Source of the DNA: Notospermus geniculatus
Lineage: Eukaryota > Nemertea > Pilidiophora > Heteronemertea > Lineidae
DNA length: 64,000 bases
Direction of reading: 5' to 3'
Assembly: GCA_002633025.1 (NCBI GenBank)
Contig: NMRB01001426.1
Span: forward strand, 121,865-185,864
Each line of letters opens with the position of its first letter. The stretch's first letter is position 1. This document shows, one piece after another, positions 1 to 10,679 of the stretch. A program made the position numbers and the translations under genes. The notes under the pieces were generated by a model, which saw only the letters and a list, made by a program, of their open reading frames with translations, was not told the origin of the DNA and did not search any database.

Positions 1-215
1 AGCAGCCACTAGATTTTCAGCAGTGGTAGCCAGCAGTCGCTGGTTTTGCAGCCAAGTGGTAACCAGCAGTCGCAAGATTCGTAGCCAAGTGGCAGCCAGC
101 AGTCACCTAGATTTACAGCCAAGTGGCAGCCAGAAGTGGTCACTATAGATTTACAGCCAAGTGGCAGCCAGCAATCACTAGATTTACAGTCAAGTGGCAG
201 CCAGCAGCCACTAGA
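1..215. repeat. Degenerate minisatellite, ~35-bp unit
   Basis: About six imperfect head-to-tail units share the core GCCAAGTGGCAGCCAGCAG, separated by variable spacers of the ACTAGATTTACA type. Read on the minus strand the units give a WLPLG-type peptide repeat, but unit lengths vary and the frame only stays open by chance. A stray half unit lies near 902-925. I see it as noncoding tandem DNA cut by the window edge. Confidence 0.8.
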
Positions 216-555
216 CGCAAGGGCCCAACGCGCCGCGTAGCGGCCAATAGCGAAGCTAGCCAAAGACTTGTCACGGGTCAATCAATAGAACTGGACTCAT
301 AGGAAATATGCACCTAATGTCCAGATGGAATATACCGGACGGTTGGTTCACGTTTTTAGTGACTGTGAACGTAGATGGGTACATTATGTAGCGATACGCT
401 GACAGATTTGCTGGGGACTTGCTCTGTGGATGTTGTAAAATGCGATTTTTGGAAGATTATTCTGATTTGCAACGTCATTTTTAATTAACATAAAAATATG
501 TTGAGTAGCTGGGATATGTTTATAAACATTTATTGAGCAGCCACCGTCATGACGT

Positions 556-660
556 GGCCGGCTGGCGCATCGGTAGAGCGTCCGGCTCTGAATCCGGGGC
601 GCCGGGTTCGAGCCTTGCGATGGGAATTTTTATTTTTTTCACGTGTCAGTTTCTCTGTTT
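556..660 (+). mobile_element. tRNA-Gln-like SINE head or tRNA pseudogene
   Basis: An A box (TGGCGCATCGG) and a B box (GGTTCGAGCC) stand at tRNA spacing. The anticodon loop reads CTCTGAA, with CTG in the anticodon position, as in tRNA-Gln. The D stem nearly pairs, the anticodon stem has one mismatch, and the acceptor stem does not close. T-rich runs follow, which would stop pol III. The broken acceptor stem argues against a working tRNA. Confidence 0.6.
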
Positions 661-767
661 ATTTTTTTTGGCTGAAAACGTTTTGTCGCAGGATGAATAT
701 CTCCCCAGCCCTTCCATTTCCCTACAAATCTGCATTTGCTAATAAATACTTATAACCACAGATCCCT

Positions 768-830
768 GTCAGCTGCCCTGCATTCAGAGAGACTTTTCAC
801 TAAAGTCTCTCTGAATGCAGGGCAGCTGAC
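768..830. repeat. Perfect 29-bp inverted repeat with 5-nt loop
   Basis: The arms 768-796 and 802-830 are exact reverse complements, separated by TCACT. Pairing stops abruptly at both outer ends. It could be a very young fold-back, a hairpin transcript source, or a template-switch artefact. A conserved animal pre-miRNA would normally show bulges. Confidence 0.9.
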
Positions 831-1647
831 TACCATCCACATTCCCCTCCCAGTCACCAAAAATATCAACACCACAACTAACGTTCAAGACTACTGGATA
901 TGTAGCCAAGTGGTAACCAGCAGAAAAGGGTGGTACAAAGGCAGGCTGGTTTTAGTCTTGGAGTTGTCAGAAAATCACAAAATCCCTTATGACTGACTTT
1001 GTGCTGAATTTGTGATGATGGAAATAGCAAATGTTTGAATACACTCAAGCATTCGTCACACCGAACTTTGTTCCTCGGAATAAAAAGTTCTGGGTATAGT
1101 CCTATCAACTTGCATTGTTTTCTTATTAGAAATTTAGGAATAATAAATAATGGGAGAGAAATTGGTGTTGTGGAAAGTGTCATATTAGGCCTAGTCAAAG
1201 GCTTAATTATTTTAGCTGTGGCATGGCATAATTCCAGTGGAATGCCATGGTCATCATTATTTTATGCCTGTAGACATCTAACCTGATGCAGCAAGTTTGG
1301 CTAATGGGGAAAAGCAGAATCACTGTTCAATACTTCCTTGATTATTTTCGCACATTGTAATTAGGTGTAAAATATGCGTTATTGGGGAAATTGTATTTGA
1401 TATTTTACATCACGCACTATTAGCCCTTGTAAGTTTGGAAGATATCCAAAATAGAGCACAAAAAACGACACACAAAATTATAGTAAGTCAAGTCGTCTCC
1501 GAATTTTGGAAATTTTCGACCCCAACCGAGGTCTTCCTTGGGCACTTCCTCATTCACTTCTGGGATCTCTACTAGAAAGTGCCTGAGGAAGACCCCGGTT
1601 GGGGTAAAAAATTCTGAGACAAATTGACTTGTACTGTCATTTAAATT

Positions 1648-2031
1648 TGGAAGAGGCTATCTCAAGCTACTCATGTTCCTCGCTTGGCTTGGTCTGCAAA
1701 GGTAAAAAGTACAAGGCACCACGGCTTACTGTCTCATGCAATGAATATGAAGAGGCAGGGATGATTAATCCCATTTGGCGCAGGCTGGATTTGAACCGGT
1801 GTGACATCTGTCAGTGTTGCTGTGTGTCGGTGTTTCCCCTTATTGTTGGGAAACACTTGCAGATATATGGATACATTTCTTTGTGTGTCCCTTGTTATCT
1901 GTAGTCGCAGCGTTTTCTGTCAGACAATAGTAGGGGAACACTCACAGATGGGAAACATTCAGAAACGTTACACCGGGATCTGTTCTTGGTGCCGGTAACC
2001 GGATGTTATAACCACTGGACAATTGGGGCTT
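1648..2031 (-). mobile_element. SINE-1 copy, split by a 177-bp element
   Basis: This matches the main tRNA-derived SINE family of the window: GGCCATCTCAAGCTACTCATG body, CACCACGGCTTACTGTC segment, then the B-box region and the head GATAACCACT..GGGGCT. The B box is interrupted at 1798 by an inverted-repeat element and the SINE resumes at 1975. The internal pol III promoter of this copy is therefore broken. Confidence 0.8.
1798..1974. mobile_element. 177-bp GGTGT...ACACC element inside SINE-1 B box
   Basis: The ends are imperfect inverted repeats of about 21 bp (GGTGTGACATCTGTCAGTGTT at the left; the right end reads GGTGTAACGTTTCTGAATGTT on the other strand). The flanks GAACC and GGGATCTG are continuous SINE sequence. 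It has no coding capacity. No clear target duplication is visible. Confidence 0.65.
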
Positions 2032-2821
2032 CTTCATTATGGTTGAGTCATACACCTTAGTCAATGTCGCCTAAAAAGAAGTGCGCGCACTGCTGAGGGG
2101 GTAGTAATGATCTTGGTCATTCACACTCATCAAGGATCTATCCTACATGTACTTTCCTGAAAGTATTTGTCACCCTCCACCCTACCCCATTTCTCAAATT
2201 ACAAGTGGAACAAACTCGGCAAATTTTCTCTTTTTCTGCATCCTGATAAACACATTAACAGCGTGAATTACCATTTCACGTCTAATCATCGCGTCTGATT
2301 CAATAATGGTGAAATTTGCGCTCCTGGCTACTTGATTACATTGTCATGTGACCAGCTCGGGACACATCGGACAAAACACACATTCTCTCGGTGCACAATG
2401 GGTAATTAGGTAGAATTATTCTAGTCTTCTGGGAATGACAGCTCAGCAAAAAGTGACCATTATTCAACTATTGTTGCGTAAATTGCATTTTTTTGGGATG
2501 GGTGCTGCGGTACACGATTTGATGAAATGATTGGACATGTTGTCAAGTACAATGTACAATGTACAAGTTATGTTGTAAAAAATTAGTGCGAAATTACATG
2601 TAGATGGATAAGTACAATGCCATGTGGTTTCATTGCTTGGGACAGAGGTAGTTTAACATGTTTAACCATTTTGTGCAGGAGCAACTTTTCCTAATACTAC
2701 ACTCAAGTGCTGCCATCTATCTGATGTTGCACGACTAATGCTTCTGAGGTCTGCGGACAAAAAAGTTGAAATGACCCCTCCAGTGCATCTTCAATAGGAA
2801 TACATTTGAAGAGCTATGAAG

Positions 2822-3064
2822 CCATGGCGTGCTCTGCACGTCATGTGCATATGAAGTGACTTGGGCCATGACGTGCTCTGCACGTCGCGTCCAGATGAAG
2901 TGACTTGGGCCATGACGTGCTCTTCACGTTGTGTGCATATGAAGTGACTTGGGCCATGACGTGCTCTGTACGTCATATGCATATGAAGTGACTTGGGCCA
3001 TGACGTGCTCTGCATGTCATGTGCATATGAAGTGACTTGGGCCATGACGTGCTCTGCACGTCAG
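2822..3064. repeat. 44-bp minisatellite, about 5.5 units
   Basis: Units start at 2823, 2867, 2911, 2955, 2999 and 3043, an exact 44-bp period with few substitutions. Most units hold arms CATGACGTGC and GCACGTCATG around a 3-nt spacer, so each can form a small hairpin and carries two inverted ACGTG cores. The minus-strand reading frame through it is an artefact of the repeat. Confidence 0.9.
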
Positions 3065-3745
3065 CCGCAGCTGAGATGATTAAAATAATAATGTTTCTTA
3101 ATCATTTTCTCCACTGCCCTGCATGAAACTTGGGTTGAGGTGGTCAAAGACAAACCATAAACAAAATCAGTGCTATCGCGTAAACCTAAGTTGAGATCCA
3201 AACTGAAATGGTTGTATCTGTGTTTTCAAGAGTTCAGATGAGTGGTGAAGCCTTTGGCAATGAAATTCAGTCTTCTCAAAGTATGATGTAGCATTCCTTT
3301 CTGATGGGGAACTTACTGTGGTCGTACTGCTGCAGACTTCAAAAGAATATGAAAGAACTGTGAATACAGCATTAATATCAAGAGCAGAACCTTCCCAAAT
3401 GTACTATTTACATGTACAATTCATCTTGTGCTGAAATACCAATATCATTCATAAATATTGTCTCTATACTTCTACCTACTTCTTGTGTCAGAGTCGATGG
3501 CTGCCAAGCCCATGAATGTTGAGAAGAGCAGCTTTTGTGTCTTTTGCCTCCACTCCCTCCTGAGGGATTGGTATCACCATGATCACTCAGCATGCTCAGG
3601 ACTGTTTTCTTAAGTATTGACATTAAAAAAAGATACACGTTTCGCTAAATCTGCCTATTCTTATCTTTTCAGGTGAGTGTCTTGTCAAACATTTTCAAGT
3701 AGCCTATCGGTAAAGTAGAAGTAAATTTTTTGCCTGTTTCACCTT

Positions 3746-3998
3746 TAAGGTGCTGTCACACTGAAGTAGTTCTCAAAACGTCCTGCCCCGTCCTAAAAAA
3801 ATCGTAAAAGGGACTAGAACGTGTCACATTGGGCCAAATAATGTCTCGAAGTGCTGGAGCACCCTTCCCGTCCAAGCCCGTCCATGAAGTTCGTAAAAAG
3901 ACGGTAAAAAGTTGCCACTATGTCCATTTCGGTCGCACACAGTTTGAGCCCGTTCGGCAACATTTTCAAGAACGTACTGATGTGTGATGGGGCATTTA
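3746..3998. mobile_element. MITE, TTAAGGTGCTGTCACACTG family, copy 1
   Basis: This 250-bp block is repeated at 54356-54607 with the same order of segments (CAAAACGTCCTGC, GAGCACCCTTCCCGTCCA, AAAAAGTTGCCACTA). The ends form a loose inverted repeat (CTGTCACACTGAAG against the complement of GATGTGTGATGGGGC). It has no coding capacity. Confidence 0.65.
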
Positions 3999-4300
3999 GG
4001 GATAGGTCTAATTCCCAATACCCTGCGGTTTTCATAGACGTTGTGCAATAACAGGTCAAGAACAGCAAACATTGTCACTAGGGCTGTGAAAACTGAGCAG
4101 GAAACTGTTGTAGTGGTGCTTTCAGGATGTCCCACTTTAGTCCGAATATATCCTTGATGAAGAATTCGATTAAAACTTAAGATGCACTCATATCACCACA
4201 CCACTAACATAATTAATTTATAATTTGTACATTATTTTTGCAACAATAAAGGAAATGATTAATGAATTGCATAAGTGTGCCATCGTGGTGTGAGGTGCAT

Positions 4301-4770
4301 TAAGCCAGGCGTACATCGCACTTTCGACTGGAAGTAACTGATCTGATCAGTCGCTGGTGGTGTACGTGTTGCGCGCACATCGCAAATTGTGCAACTCAGT
4401 AAAACTAGGAGGATCCAATCAGTTGTCGTGTCCAGACTGCGTACATCGCACTTACATTATGACTAGCAGCAACTCAGGTAACATCCAGGGCATTGAGACT
4501 AGGTTTCGTTCAGAAAACTAGCACTGATCAGTCGCAAGCCCACGTACATTGCAGCGACTGAACAAAACTGGGTACAACTTAGTCGCTAGAAAGTTGAACA
4601 TGTGCAACTCGCGGCGAGTGGCACAATCTCGGTTCCAGCGAGTCGCAAGGGTGCATATACATCGATCGTTTCTGGCGACTGAGCTAGTCGCCTCCAGTTC
4701 CAGCTAGATCCTCAGTGAAGACTAGTTGTATCCAGTCACAAGTGCGATGTACGTAGTACGCTAGGCTTTA
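4301..4770. mobile_element. Family G (TAAGCC-GTACATCGC) copy a
   Basis: It opens TAAGCCAGGCGTACATCGC and closes with the inverted form ending CTAGGCTTTA. The interior is made of short echoes of GACTGGAAGCAACTGATC and GTCGC. GCAT flanks both sides, a possible 4-bp target duplication. Six copies of the family lie in the window (4.3, 6.6, 11.1, 16.8, 39.8 and 53.3 kb). It is non-autonomous and its superfamily is uncertain. Confidence 0.75.
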
Positions 4771-4808
4771 GCATTCTTCGTCTGTGTGCGCCTAGCTTAG
4801 GGCTTTAT

Positions 4809-5198
4809 ATGTATACATTGTATATGGAAGCCTTTATTGACCAGTATTCAGAATATTTGATGAAATATTTGAATGTGTGCAAATTAAGGACGTGCTTTAA
4901 CATGTTTAAGGCACTTACCTCAAGCAACCGACATGCACACCATGTACATTACACAGCCGTAATTGACATACCTGATCATGTGCTGTTGCTTTCACCAGAC
5001 AATGGCAGGTTTGAAAGAAGTGTGATTAGGTGTACCATTTCAACAGGTATGAAGAAGACTTTTAGAAAAAGAATTCATGGCTTGTTTTGCGGTGTATCAT
5101 GTCGCGTTATTGAATTTCACTTTCCACAGTTACTAAACTCTTTTCTGAAGTACCCTTGGCTTCAGTTAGCATGTATTCAGCAATGCATACATTGCTAA
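4809..5198 (+). CDS. Open frame of 129 codons, unknown, possibly spurious
   Basis: This is a clean frame in otherwise unique DNA between two MITEs. The product is rich in His, Cys and aromatic residues and shows no domain, signal peptide or membrane span I can name. The stop at 5196-5198 overlaps the first bases of the inverted-repeat element that begins at 5194. An ATG and a stop alone do not support a gene, and chance is more likely. Confidence 0.12.
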   Translation: MYTLYMEAFIDQYSEYLMKYLNVCKLRTCFNMFKALTSSNRHAHHVHYTAVIDIPDHVLLLSPDNGRFERSVIRCTISTGMKKTFRKRIHGLFCGVSCRVIEFHFPQLLNSFLKYPWLQLACIQQCIHC

Positions 5199-5358
5199 TG
5201 CCCGCTGTACACGATCAAATTTTTCATCCAATTTTCTGAATATGCTCAATAAAGGCCTACATGCGGGTTTATAATTGAAGCCCCAATTTAGCTAGGCCCG
5301 GAATCTGAATTTCCAAAAAATTTTATGGAAAATTTGATCGTGTACGGCGGGCATTAGC
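5194..5358. mobile_element. MITE, GCTAATGCCCGC...GCGGGCATTAGC
   Basis: Terminal inverted repeats of about 35 bp include GTACACGATCAAATTT on one side and its complement on the other. The 165-bp element has an AT-rich centre and no reading frame. Confidence 0.8.
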
Positions 5359-5404
5359 AAGTTCCAAGAAAACAGACTGAAATTATTCATGTGCTTAATA
5401 AGAC

Positions 5405-5547
5405 TAAGCCGGTGACAGACTGGCGCGTCCAGGGGTTCCACCAATCAGATTCTTCAGTAGGTGTTTCGGTCCATGTTACCGCCTCCCTGATTGGTTGAAT
5501 GCATTCCGACGCGCGCGTTGCTTACATGCCAGTATGTCACCGCCTTA
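5405..5547. mobile_element. MITE, TAAGCCGGTGACAGACTGGC family
   Basis: The left end TAAGCCGGTGACAGACTGGC matches the complement of the right end (TAAGGCGGTGACATACTGGC). CCAATCA motifs sit in inverted orientation inside. It lies 46 bp after the previous MITE and shares the TAA-G-C...GTNAC style of ends. Confidence 0.75.
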
Positions 5548-5992
5548 AAGGTGCACAGCCAGACTAGCTAGATGTCACATCTAGAGGGCCTTTTTGACAT
5601 GACTGTGGAATGCGAAGTTTGTTCTGTTTCAGACGATTTATTGCGCGATTGGAGCGCAGATTGGAAGTCGAGGAATTTTGAGACAAAAAAGTTCAAGTCG
5701 AAGTTCAACAAGTAATGCCAATGGGACTAGTCTTATCAGGAATGTAGATTGTCCGGTGTTGTATTTCAGATTGTTTTTGAGAGTGTTTACCGTGGTTTTT
5801 GAGGTCGATCAAGTCCCATTGACATCGTCTTTTCTTAATATTTTTATCCGTGCAAGGCATCAGTTAGGCCATTGACTCTGTTGGCCTACTAAAAATATTT
5901 AGAAATCATTGAATTTAATTGACAAATTAAAAACTATCTCAAAAACAATTTTGCTTGTAATACAGGCATGAGTTTTGTCCCCATTGAATGTA

Positions 5993-6265
5993 CAGTACGT
6001 TGCACAATTGCCCTCCCTTCCACGCCGCACACCATCCACGTCCCACATGTAGCGTCAACCGCGTACCGTCCTCATATCTTTCGCGGATGTCGTACACTGC
6101 GAAAGCCATGCAGTGAAGACGTAATGTCATTCGCCTATGGTGCATGGATGTCACGCAGAAGAGACGCATGACGTTCCTGTACCATAGGCAGTAAACTGAA
6201 GTACCTTCCTCGTAACGTACGTGGAAGGTACGCGAATAAAGGTAGGTCAATTGTGAAACGTACTG
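5993..6265. mobile_element. Tc/mariner-like MITE, CAGTACGTTGCACAATTG, copy 1
   Basis: TA flanks both ends (5991-5992 and 6266-6267), as a TA target duplication would. The terminal repeats CAGTACGTTGCACAATTG and their complement are near-perfect. Two more copies lie at 29058-29338 and 41551-41684. Only the ends and GCGTACCGTCCTC-type internal pieces are shared, which fits a non-autonomous family. Confidence 0.75.
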
Positions 6266-6576
6266 TATTTTACAGTTAATATTCTAATTTAAAAGTCCCT
6301 CCCTTTGCAAAACACGGTATAAATTTCGAACGTACGACAAGACAAGTGTCATATGTGTCACCACAAGACAGAAGATGGTGAGATCCCATCGAAAAACATT
6401 GAAGGAGACTTCGCTATAACTCTCGAGGATAGATATTTTTCAAGTGTGAGGAATTATTGACAAATCATTTGCATATATTGCTGTCGATATTTCCTTGCCA
6501 GTAGCCGCCGTACATGCTGTTTAAGACTACAGTTATTTTCTGCATAGGATAAGGGAAACGCTTATGGAAACAAGGC

Positions 6577-6954
6577 TAAATCCGGCCGTACATCGCACTT
6601 GCGACTGGATACAACCAGTCGCCACTGAGCTACCTGGCGACTTGGAGGATCTAGCTGGAACTGGAGGCGACTGATCAGTCGATCGCCAGAAACGGTCGAT
6701 GTACGCACCCTTGCAACTTGCTGGAACTGAGATTTCGCCAGTCGCTGCGAGTTGCAATGTTCAACTTTCTAGCGACTAGTTGTTCCCAATTTCGTTCTGT
6801 CGCTGTGATGTACACGGTCAGGACATGACGACTGATTGGGATCCTCCTAGTTTTACTGAGTTGCTGAATTTGCGATGTGCACGCAGTGCGGACATCACCA
6901 GCAACTGATCTGATCTATTGCTTCCAGTTGCAAGTGCGATGTACGCCCGGCTTA
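6577..6954. mobile_element. Family G copy b
   Basis: The left end CCGGCCGTACATCGCACTTG is mirrored by the right end CAAGTGCGATGTACGCCCGG. The interior has the family's GTCGC and ACTGATC echoes. It is shorter than the copy at 4.3 kb. Confidence 0.75.
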
Positions 6955-8020
6955 GAGTCGCAAATCTGTTGACGTTGTTGCCGCATTTAGAAAATTTCGC
7001 CTTGATGATGCCGCCAGCAGACGCTATGAAGTGAGTTCTTATTGGCTGTATTGAATGCTTATCAATAAGAACTGTCAGAAATGATTTTCAAACACGAAAT
7101 CATTCCATAAATCATTAATCCTAAATGAAACCATCCGTATCCATAAGCCGGTCCCATGAGTCATTGGTGAGTTCGGTTCGACCTCGTAGAATTAGGGATT
7201 GATCGGTCGCCTGTGTTCTGGTCGATTGTGGCCACTAAACCACGACTGATCCTCTGCGGATGTGATACGATAAGTCGACTATTAGAATGTGAAATATCAG
7301 CGGTGAATTTCGTTGTGACAAGTGGTGATTCATTGGCTGAAATAAAAAAGCTGTTGTTAACCCATTACGTAAATATCGTCAAGTATTGTTGCATAAATGC
7401 CCTGAGTTGGCGTTGAATTCCCGTGGTAATATTCGAAGAAAAAAAATCTGTTCCTCTTACCCTTGATTGGGACCATGACAGAGGGTCTGGAGGTACTAAA
7501 CCCTTTTCTTTTAAATAATTTTTTTAGGGGCACGGCACCCTAGGGGTAAAGAGGGCACAGTAGTGCCCCCTTTTAGTGGCACGGTGCAGCACCGCTCTAA
7601 AATGGCCTAGATATAATCCTGATGACTTTAAATTATCTTGTCCTGAAATCAACTTGATTGATCATCCGAGCAGATCACGCCCTGACCTCGGTTACCCAAT
7701 CCAAGTCTCCCGATACCCACCCCCAACATTTCCACCCACTGAAAGGCAATCATCTACTTAGCCTTTAAGTCTATTTCTGTAATTGCTAGCTACTAGTGGA
7801 AGTACTCCTGGAATGAAGTGATTAGAAAACATAAAGTAATTACCATTTGAGTAGGAAACCAGGCAGTACCTCCGGGTTGAGGGAATTATTTTCGTTGAAA
7901 AAGGTTGGGTGTTGATTGGTCGCCCAAAGAACATACATACTTATCACTGTGTGTTCCAACTCATTAGTGTGTTGGGCTTTTTACCTCTCCATTTATACCC
8001 AACCAATTCCTGCATAATTT
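6955..8020. other. Unassigned
   Basis: No repeat copy or coding signal that I can support. A T-rich step near 7500-7530 and short frames only. Confidence 0.4.
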
Positions 8021-8150
8021 TTAGCTCACCGTGGTGAGCTTATACAATGGTTGTGCGTCCGTCGTCCGTCGTCGTCCGTCGTCGTCCGTCGTCGTCCGTC
8101 GTCGTCGTGTTCCGTTAGCAGGGCACGTTTCGTANTCATTGCTGAATTCC
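8021..8150 (+). mobile_element. 5' end of a TTTTAGCTCACC / CGTCCGTC element
   Basis: TTTTAGCTCACCGTGGTGAGCT is followed by a run of CGTCCGTCGTC and then GTTAGCAGGGCACGTTTCGTA, the same order as at 16947-17110. The match fades after 8150, so this is a 5' fragment. One base (8135) is unresolved. Confidence 0.7.
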
Positions 8151-8337
8151 ATCATATTTTTGTCACAATCATTCTCCTACCGGTACCTTCATTTTTCGCG
8201 CAAATCCGACAAAATGGATCTCTCTCAAATTCTATTTCATTTCGCCAAAACCTTCTGAGAAGTTACAACTACACGCCACATTGCATCTTTCAAAATGACT
8301 GCCACGTGATCATAAATACGAACTGAAACTTGTGGGT

Positions 8338-8520
8338 TGTCGGGGTGGCGCAGTGGAGACATCCACGCCTGCCACCAATGAGGTCGCGGGTTCGATCCCC
8401 GGTCGTGCAAGTGGCTTTAGGCCTGTGTGGTAGAGGGGGCGATCTCTCCTCGACATCGTAGGTTTCCTCCAGGGGCTCCGGTTGCCTCCTACATATCGTA
8501 AATATCTCCCTGTATTGTTT
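8338..8520 (+). mobile_element. tRNA-derived SINE-3 copy
   Basis: A box TGGCGCAGTGG and B box GGTTCGATCCC are at tRNA spacing after GTCGGGG. The body carries GGTTTCCTCCAGGGGCTCCG. A related body with a B box lies at 61222-61330. The arms do not fold into a full cloverleaf, so I call a SINE, not a tRNA gene. Confidence 0.7.
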
Positions 8521-9106
8521 GATAAGTACCGGTAGCTACAAGTTGGCACTTGCATCCTGAAATAATATTTGAAAAAAAAACTTGTGAAAGATCTTCCTTG
8601 CGATTTTTTTGGAAAATGAACACGAGATGATGTTGCAACAAAAATATGATGGACTTCGTGTTGAAATTTGGCCGAGTAATGGAGCCAGAGATAAAGAACC
8701 TGACACAAGTTAGAACAGATAGTAAAATTAGTAAGGAAGCTGTTGCTTGTTCCACGGAATTTTATTCTAAGTGCAGCAATTAATTTGCCTTATGATGCTA
8801 TTTGAGGTGAGATGCAATTCCAGGAAGCCAGTTTCAAAGTCCAAAATGTCATTTCGAGGTCCAAAAATCAGCCTTACCCTCACTGGCCTGGTCTGAACTC
8901 TGACCAATTCATGGAAATGAGTTTATACATCCTGTATCTGTTCTGATTGGCTTGTGACAGCCAGCCACCTGCTACACTTCCTAGCCATGCTAGCTATCTT
9001 CCTTTGTCAGGATAATCAGAAATGGAAAAGGCTAATAAAAGCTAATATACTGATGTGATTGGGATATTTCAGGATACCATGACATGTTTTATCTTGGCAT
9101 TATCAA

Positions 9107-9530
9107 TGTTTACCTCGGAGGAAGGCTGGCTAATAACACACTGAGTCTGTTGACTCCAGTCATTTCGTGGAGGTAACTGTGGCATAATCTGGGTCAAGGT
9201 CATATGATCAGTGTCAAGGTCAGGTCATAGGCTCAAAGTTGTGATACTGTGCCGTGCCTTATAAACCTGTTTACCTCGGAGGAAGGCTGGCTAATAACAC
9301 ACCGAGTCAGTTGACTCCAGTCATTTCGTGGAGGTCACTGTGGCGTAATCTGTGTCAAGGTCGTATAAGCAATGTCAAGGTCAGGTCATAGGCTCAAAGT
9401 CTGTTTACCTCAAAGAAAGGCTGGCTGATGACACACCGAGTCAGTGTGACACAATTTGTGTCACTGTGACATGATTTGGGTCAAGGTCATATGGTCAGTG
9501 TCAAGGTCATAGAGCATAGATGAAGGTGAG
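9107..9530. repeat. Three tandem units (161, 134 and ~125 bp) rich in GGTCA
   Basis: Units start at 9107, 9268 and 9402 with TGTTTACCTC..GAAAGGCTGGCT. Each carries ACACACYGAGTC and two copies of GTCAAGGTCA-type half-sites; the first two units also contain AGGTCAGGTCATAG. The third unit is the most diverged. It is noncoding. Confidence 0.85.
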
Positions 9531-10079
9531 ATCTCTGTTTTAGTCATTTTGCCGCGCCCTTCTTGACTGAGGAGTAGATTGCTACAATATCAGCATACCG
9601 GTATCAACATATGCATATCTGGACTGACATTATTTTTATTGACCGTTATTCTGAAGAAAGACCTTGTCCAGTATTCAGAACATAACCCGTATGTACCTAG
9701 TAGGTCCTTGAACCCAGTACCCGTCGTGACAAACAGCCCACATAATTAGTGACAAATTTACTGCAGACATTTCTATGGTATGAAAACTCATCAATATATC
9801 ATACGAAAAAAGATATCCTGAATTCATTATTGCACAATTTGTCTTTTTCAAAACATCATAGTGCGTAGATGACAGTTAAAGTGCTGATGGTGTAATTTCT
9901 GCCCAATTTCTGATTGCTTTATTCTAGGAATGACGCATTATTCTAATGAACTGGTTTGTAATACAAATAAAAGTCAAAGGACTGGCTTCATTTCCTGAAT
10001 TGTGAAAATTTATTGTAAAGTTAAGTAGATTAATTTGAAATAAACAAACCTGAATGCCTAGTCTATTGCTTACTTTAAA

Positions 10080-10110
10080 AAAACACTGACAGCGATGCCC
10101 GCTTCGGGCA
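10080..10110. other. Short GC-rich hairpin
   Basis: ATGCCCGCTTCGGGCAT can fold into a tight GC hairpin with a short loop. In animal DNA it has no terminator meaning. It is noted only as structure. Confidence 0.4.
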
Positions 10111-10156
10111 TTCTTCCTTTACTTGTATGTCGTTGACATAACATCATTCTGTACTA

Positions 10157-10394
10157 TAGACCTTTCCAACAAAGATGGTGGCGCACGAGTTCTCCCAAAT
10201 GACGTTGTGGCCATTCATTGTCCAAGCACAATATAACACTACCAGTACCAAATGCATCCTCTCAGACAGTTATTTTACCTAAACTTTTGTGCCCGTGGCC
10301 GCTTGACCAGCACAGCGTGCCAGCTTGGCCATTTTAAGCTTGTGACATCATATGACAAGAACTGTTATACCGCTATCTTTCTTGGAAAGGTCTA
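10157..10394. mobile_element. MITE, TAGACCTTTCCAA ends
   Basis: The left end TAGACCTTTCCAACAAAGAT and the right end, read on the minus strand, TAGACCTTTCCAAGAAAGAT pair over about 20 bp with one mismatch. The element is 238 bp without coding potential. Confidence 0.75.
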
Positions 10395-10458
10395 CAGCAG
10401 GCTTGTTGCTGGCTGGAGTTATGACCCTTTTCCTGCCAGTGGCACTTCAAACATAAGT

Positions 10459-10673
10459 ACCGTAACTTCCTTTGAGAGGTCAGAGGACTGGTCAGTCTCT
10501 AGCCCTTGACTGGGCTAAATTTGCTAAGATTCTGGAAATTGACTTCCTGTTTATAATCTAGCCCTTGACTGGCAGGCTAATTAGTCCGCCAAGTACAATG
10601 ACAATGGTACAGTGTGGCTTGCAGGATAGTCCCTACATATTTGTCTGTGACCTATCATAAAGGAAGTTATGGT
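10459..10673. mobile_element. MITE, TAACTTCCTTTGAGAGGTCA family, copy 1
   Basis: Its ends are inverted (TAACTTCCTTTGAGAGGTCA against CTGTGACCTATCATAAAGGAAGTTA-type sequence). It stands head-to-tail with a second copy that starts 7 bp later. It keeps the uninterrupted site CCGCCAAGTACAATGAC that the second copy has lost. Confidence 0.7.
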
Positions 10674-10679
10674 AACATT

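Noticed and set aside
9-281. 90-codon minus-strand frame with WLPLG repeats
   Set aside because: It is the translation of a degenerate minisatellite with irregular unit length.
556-627. tRNA-Gln gene
   Set aside because: A and B boxes are good but the acceptor stem does not pair and the anticodon stem has a mismatch. Called SINE head or pseudogene.
2822-3064. CRISPR-like array
   Set aside because: Units abut with no unique spacers and the genome is eukaryotic.
8338-8410. tRNA gene
   Set aside because: The promoter boxes are present, but the arms do not close and a SINE body follows.
10090-10106. Rho-independent terminator
   Set aside because: Hairpin only, no operon context in animal DNA.
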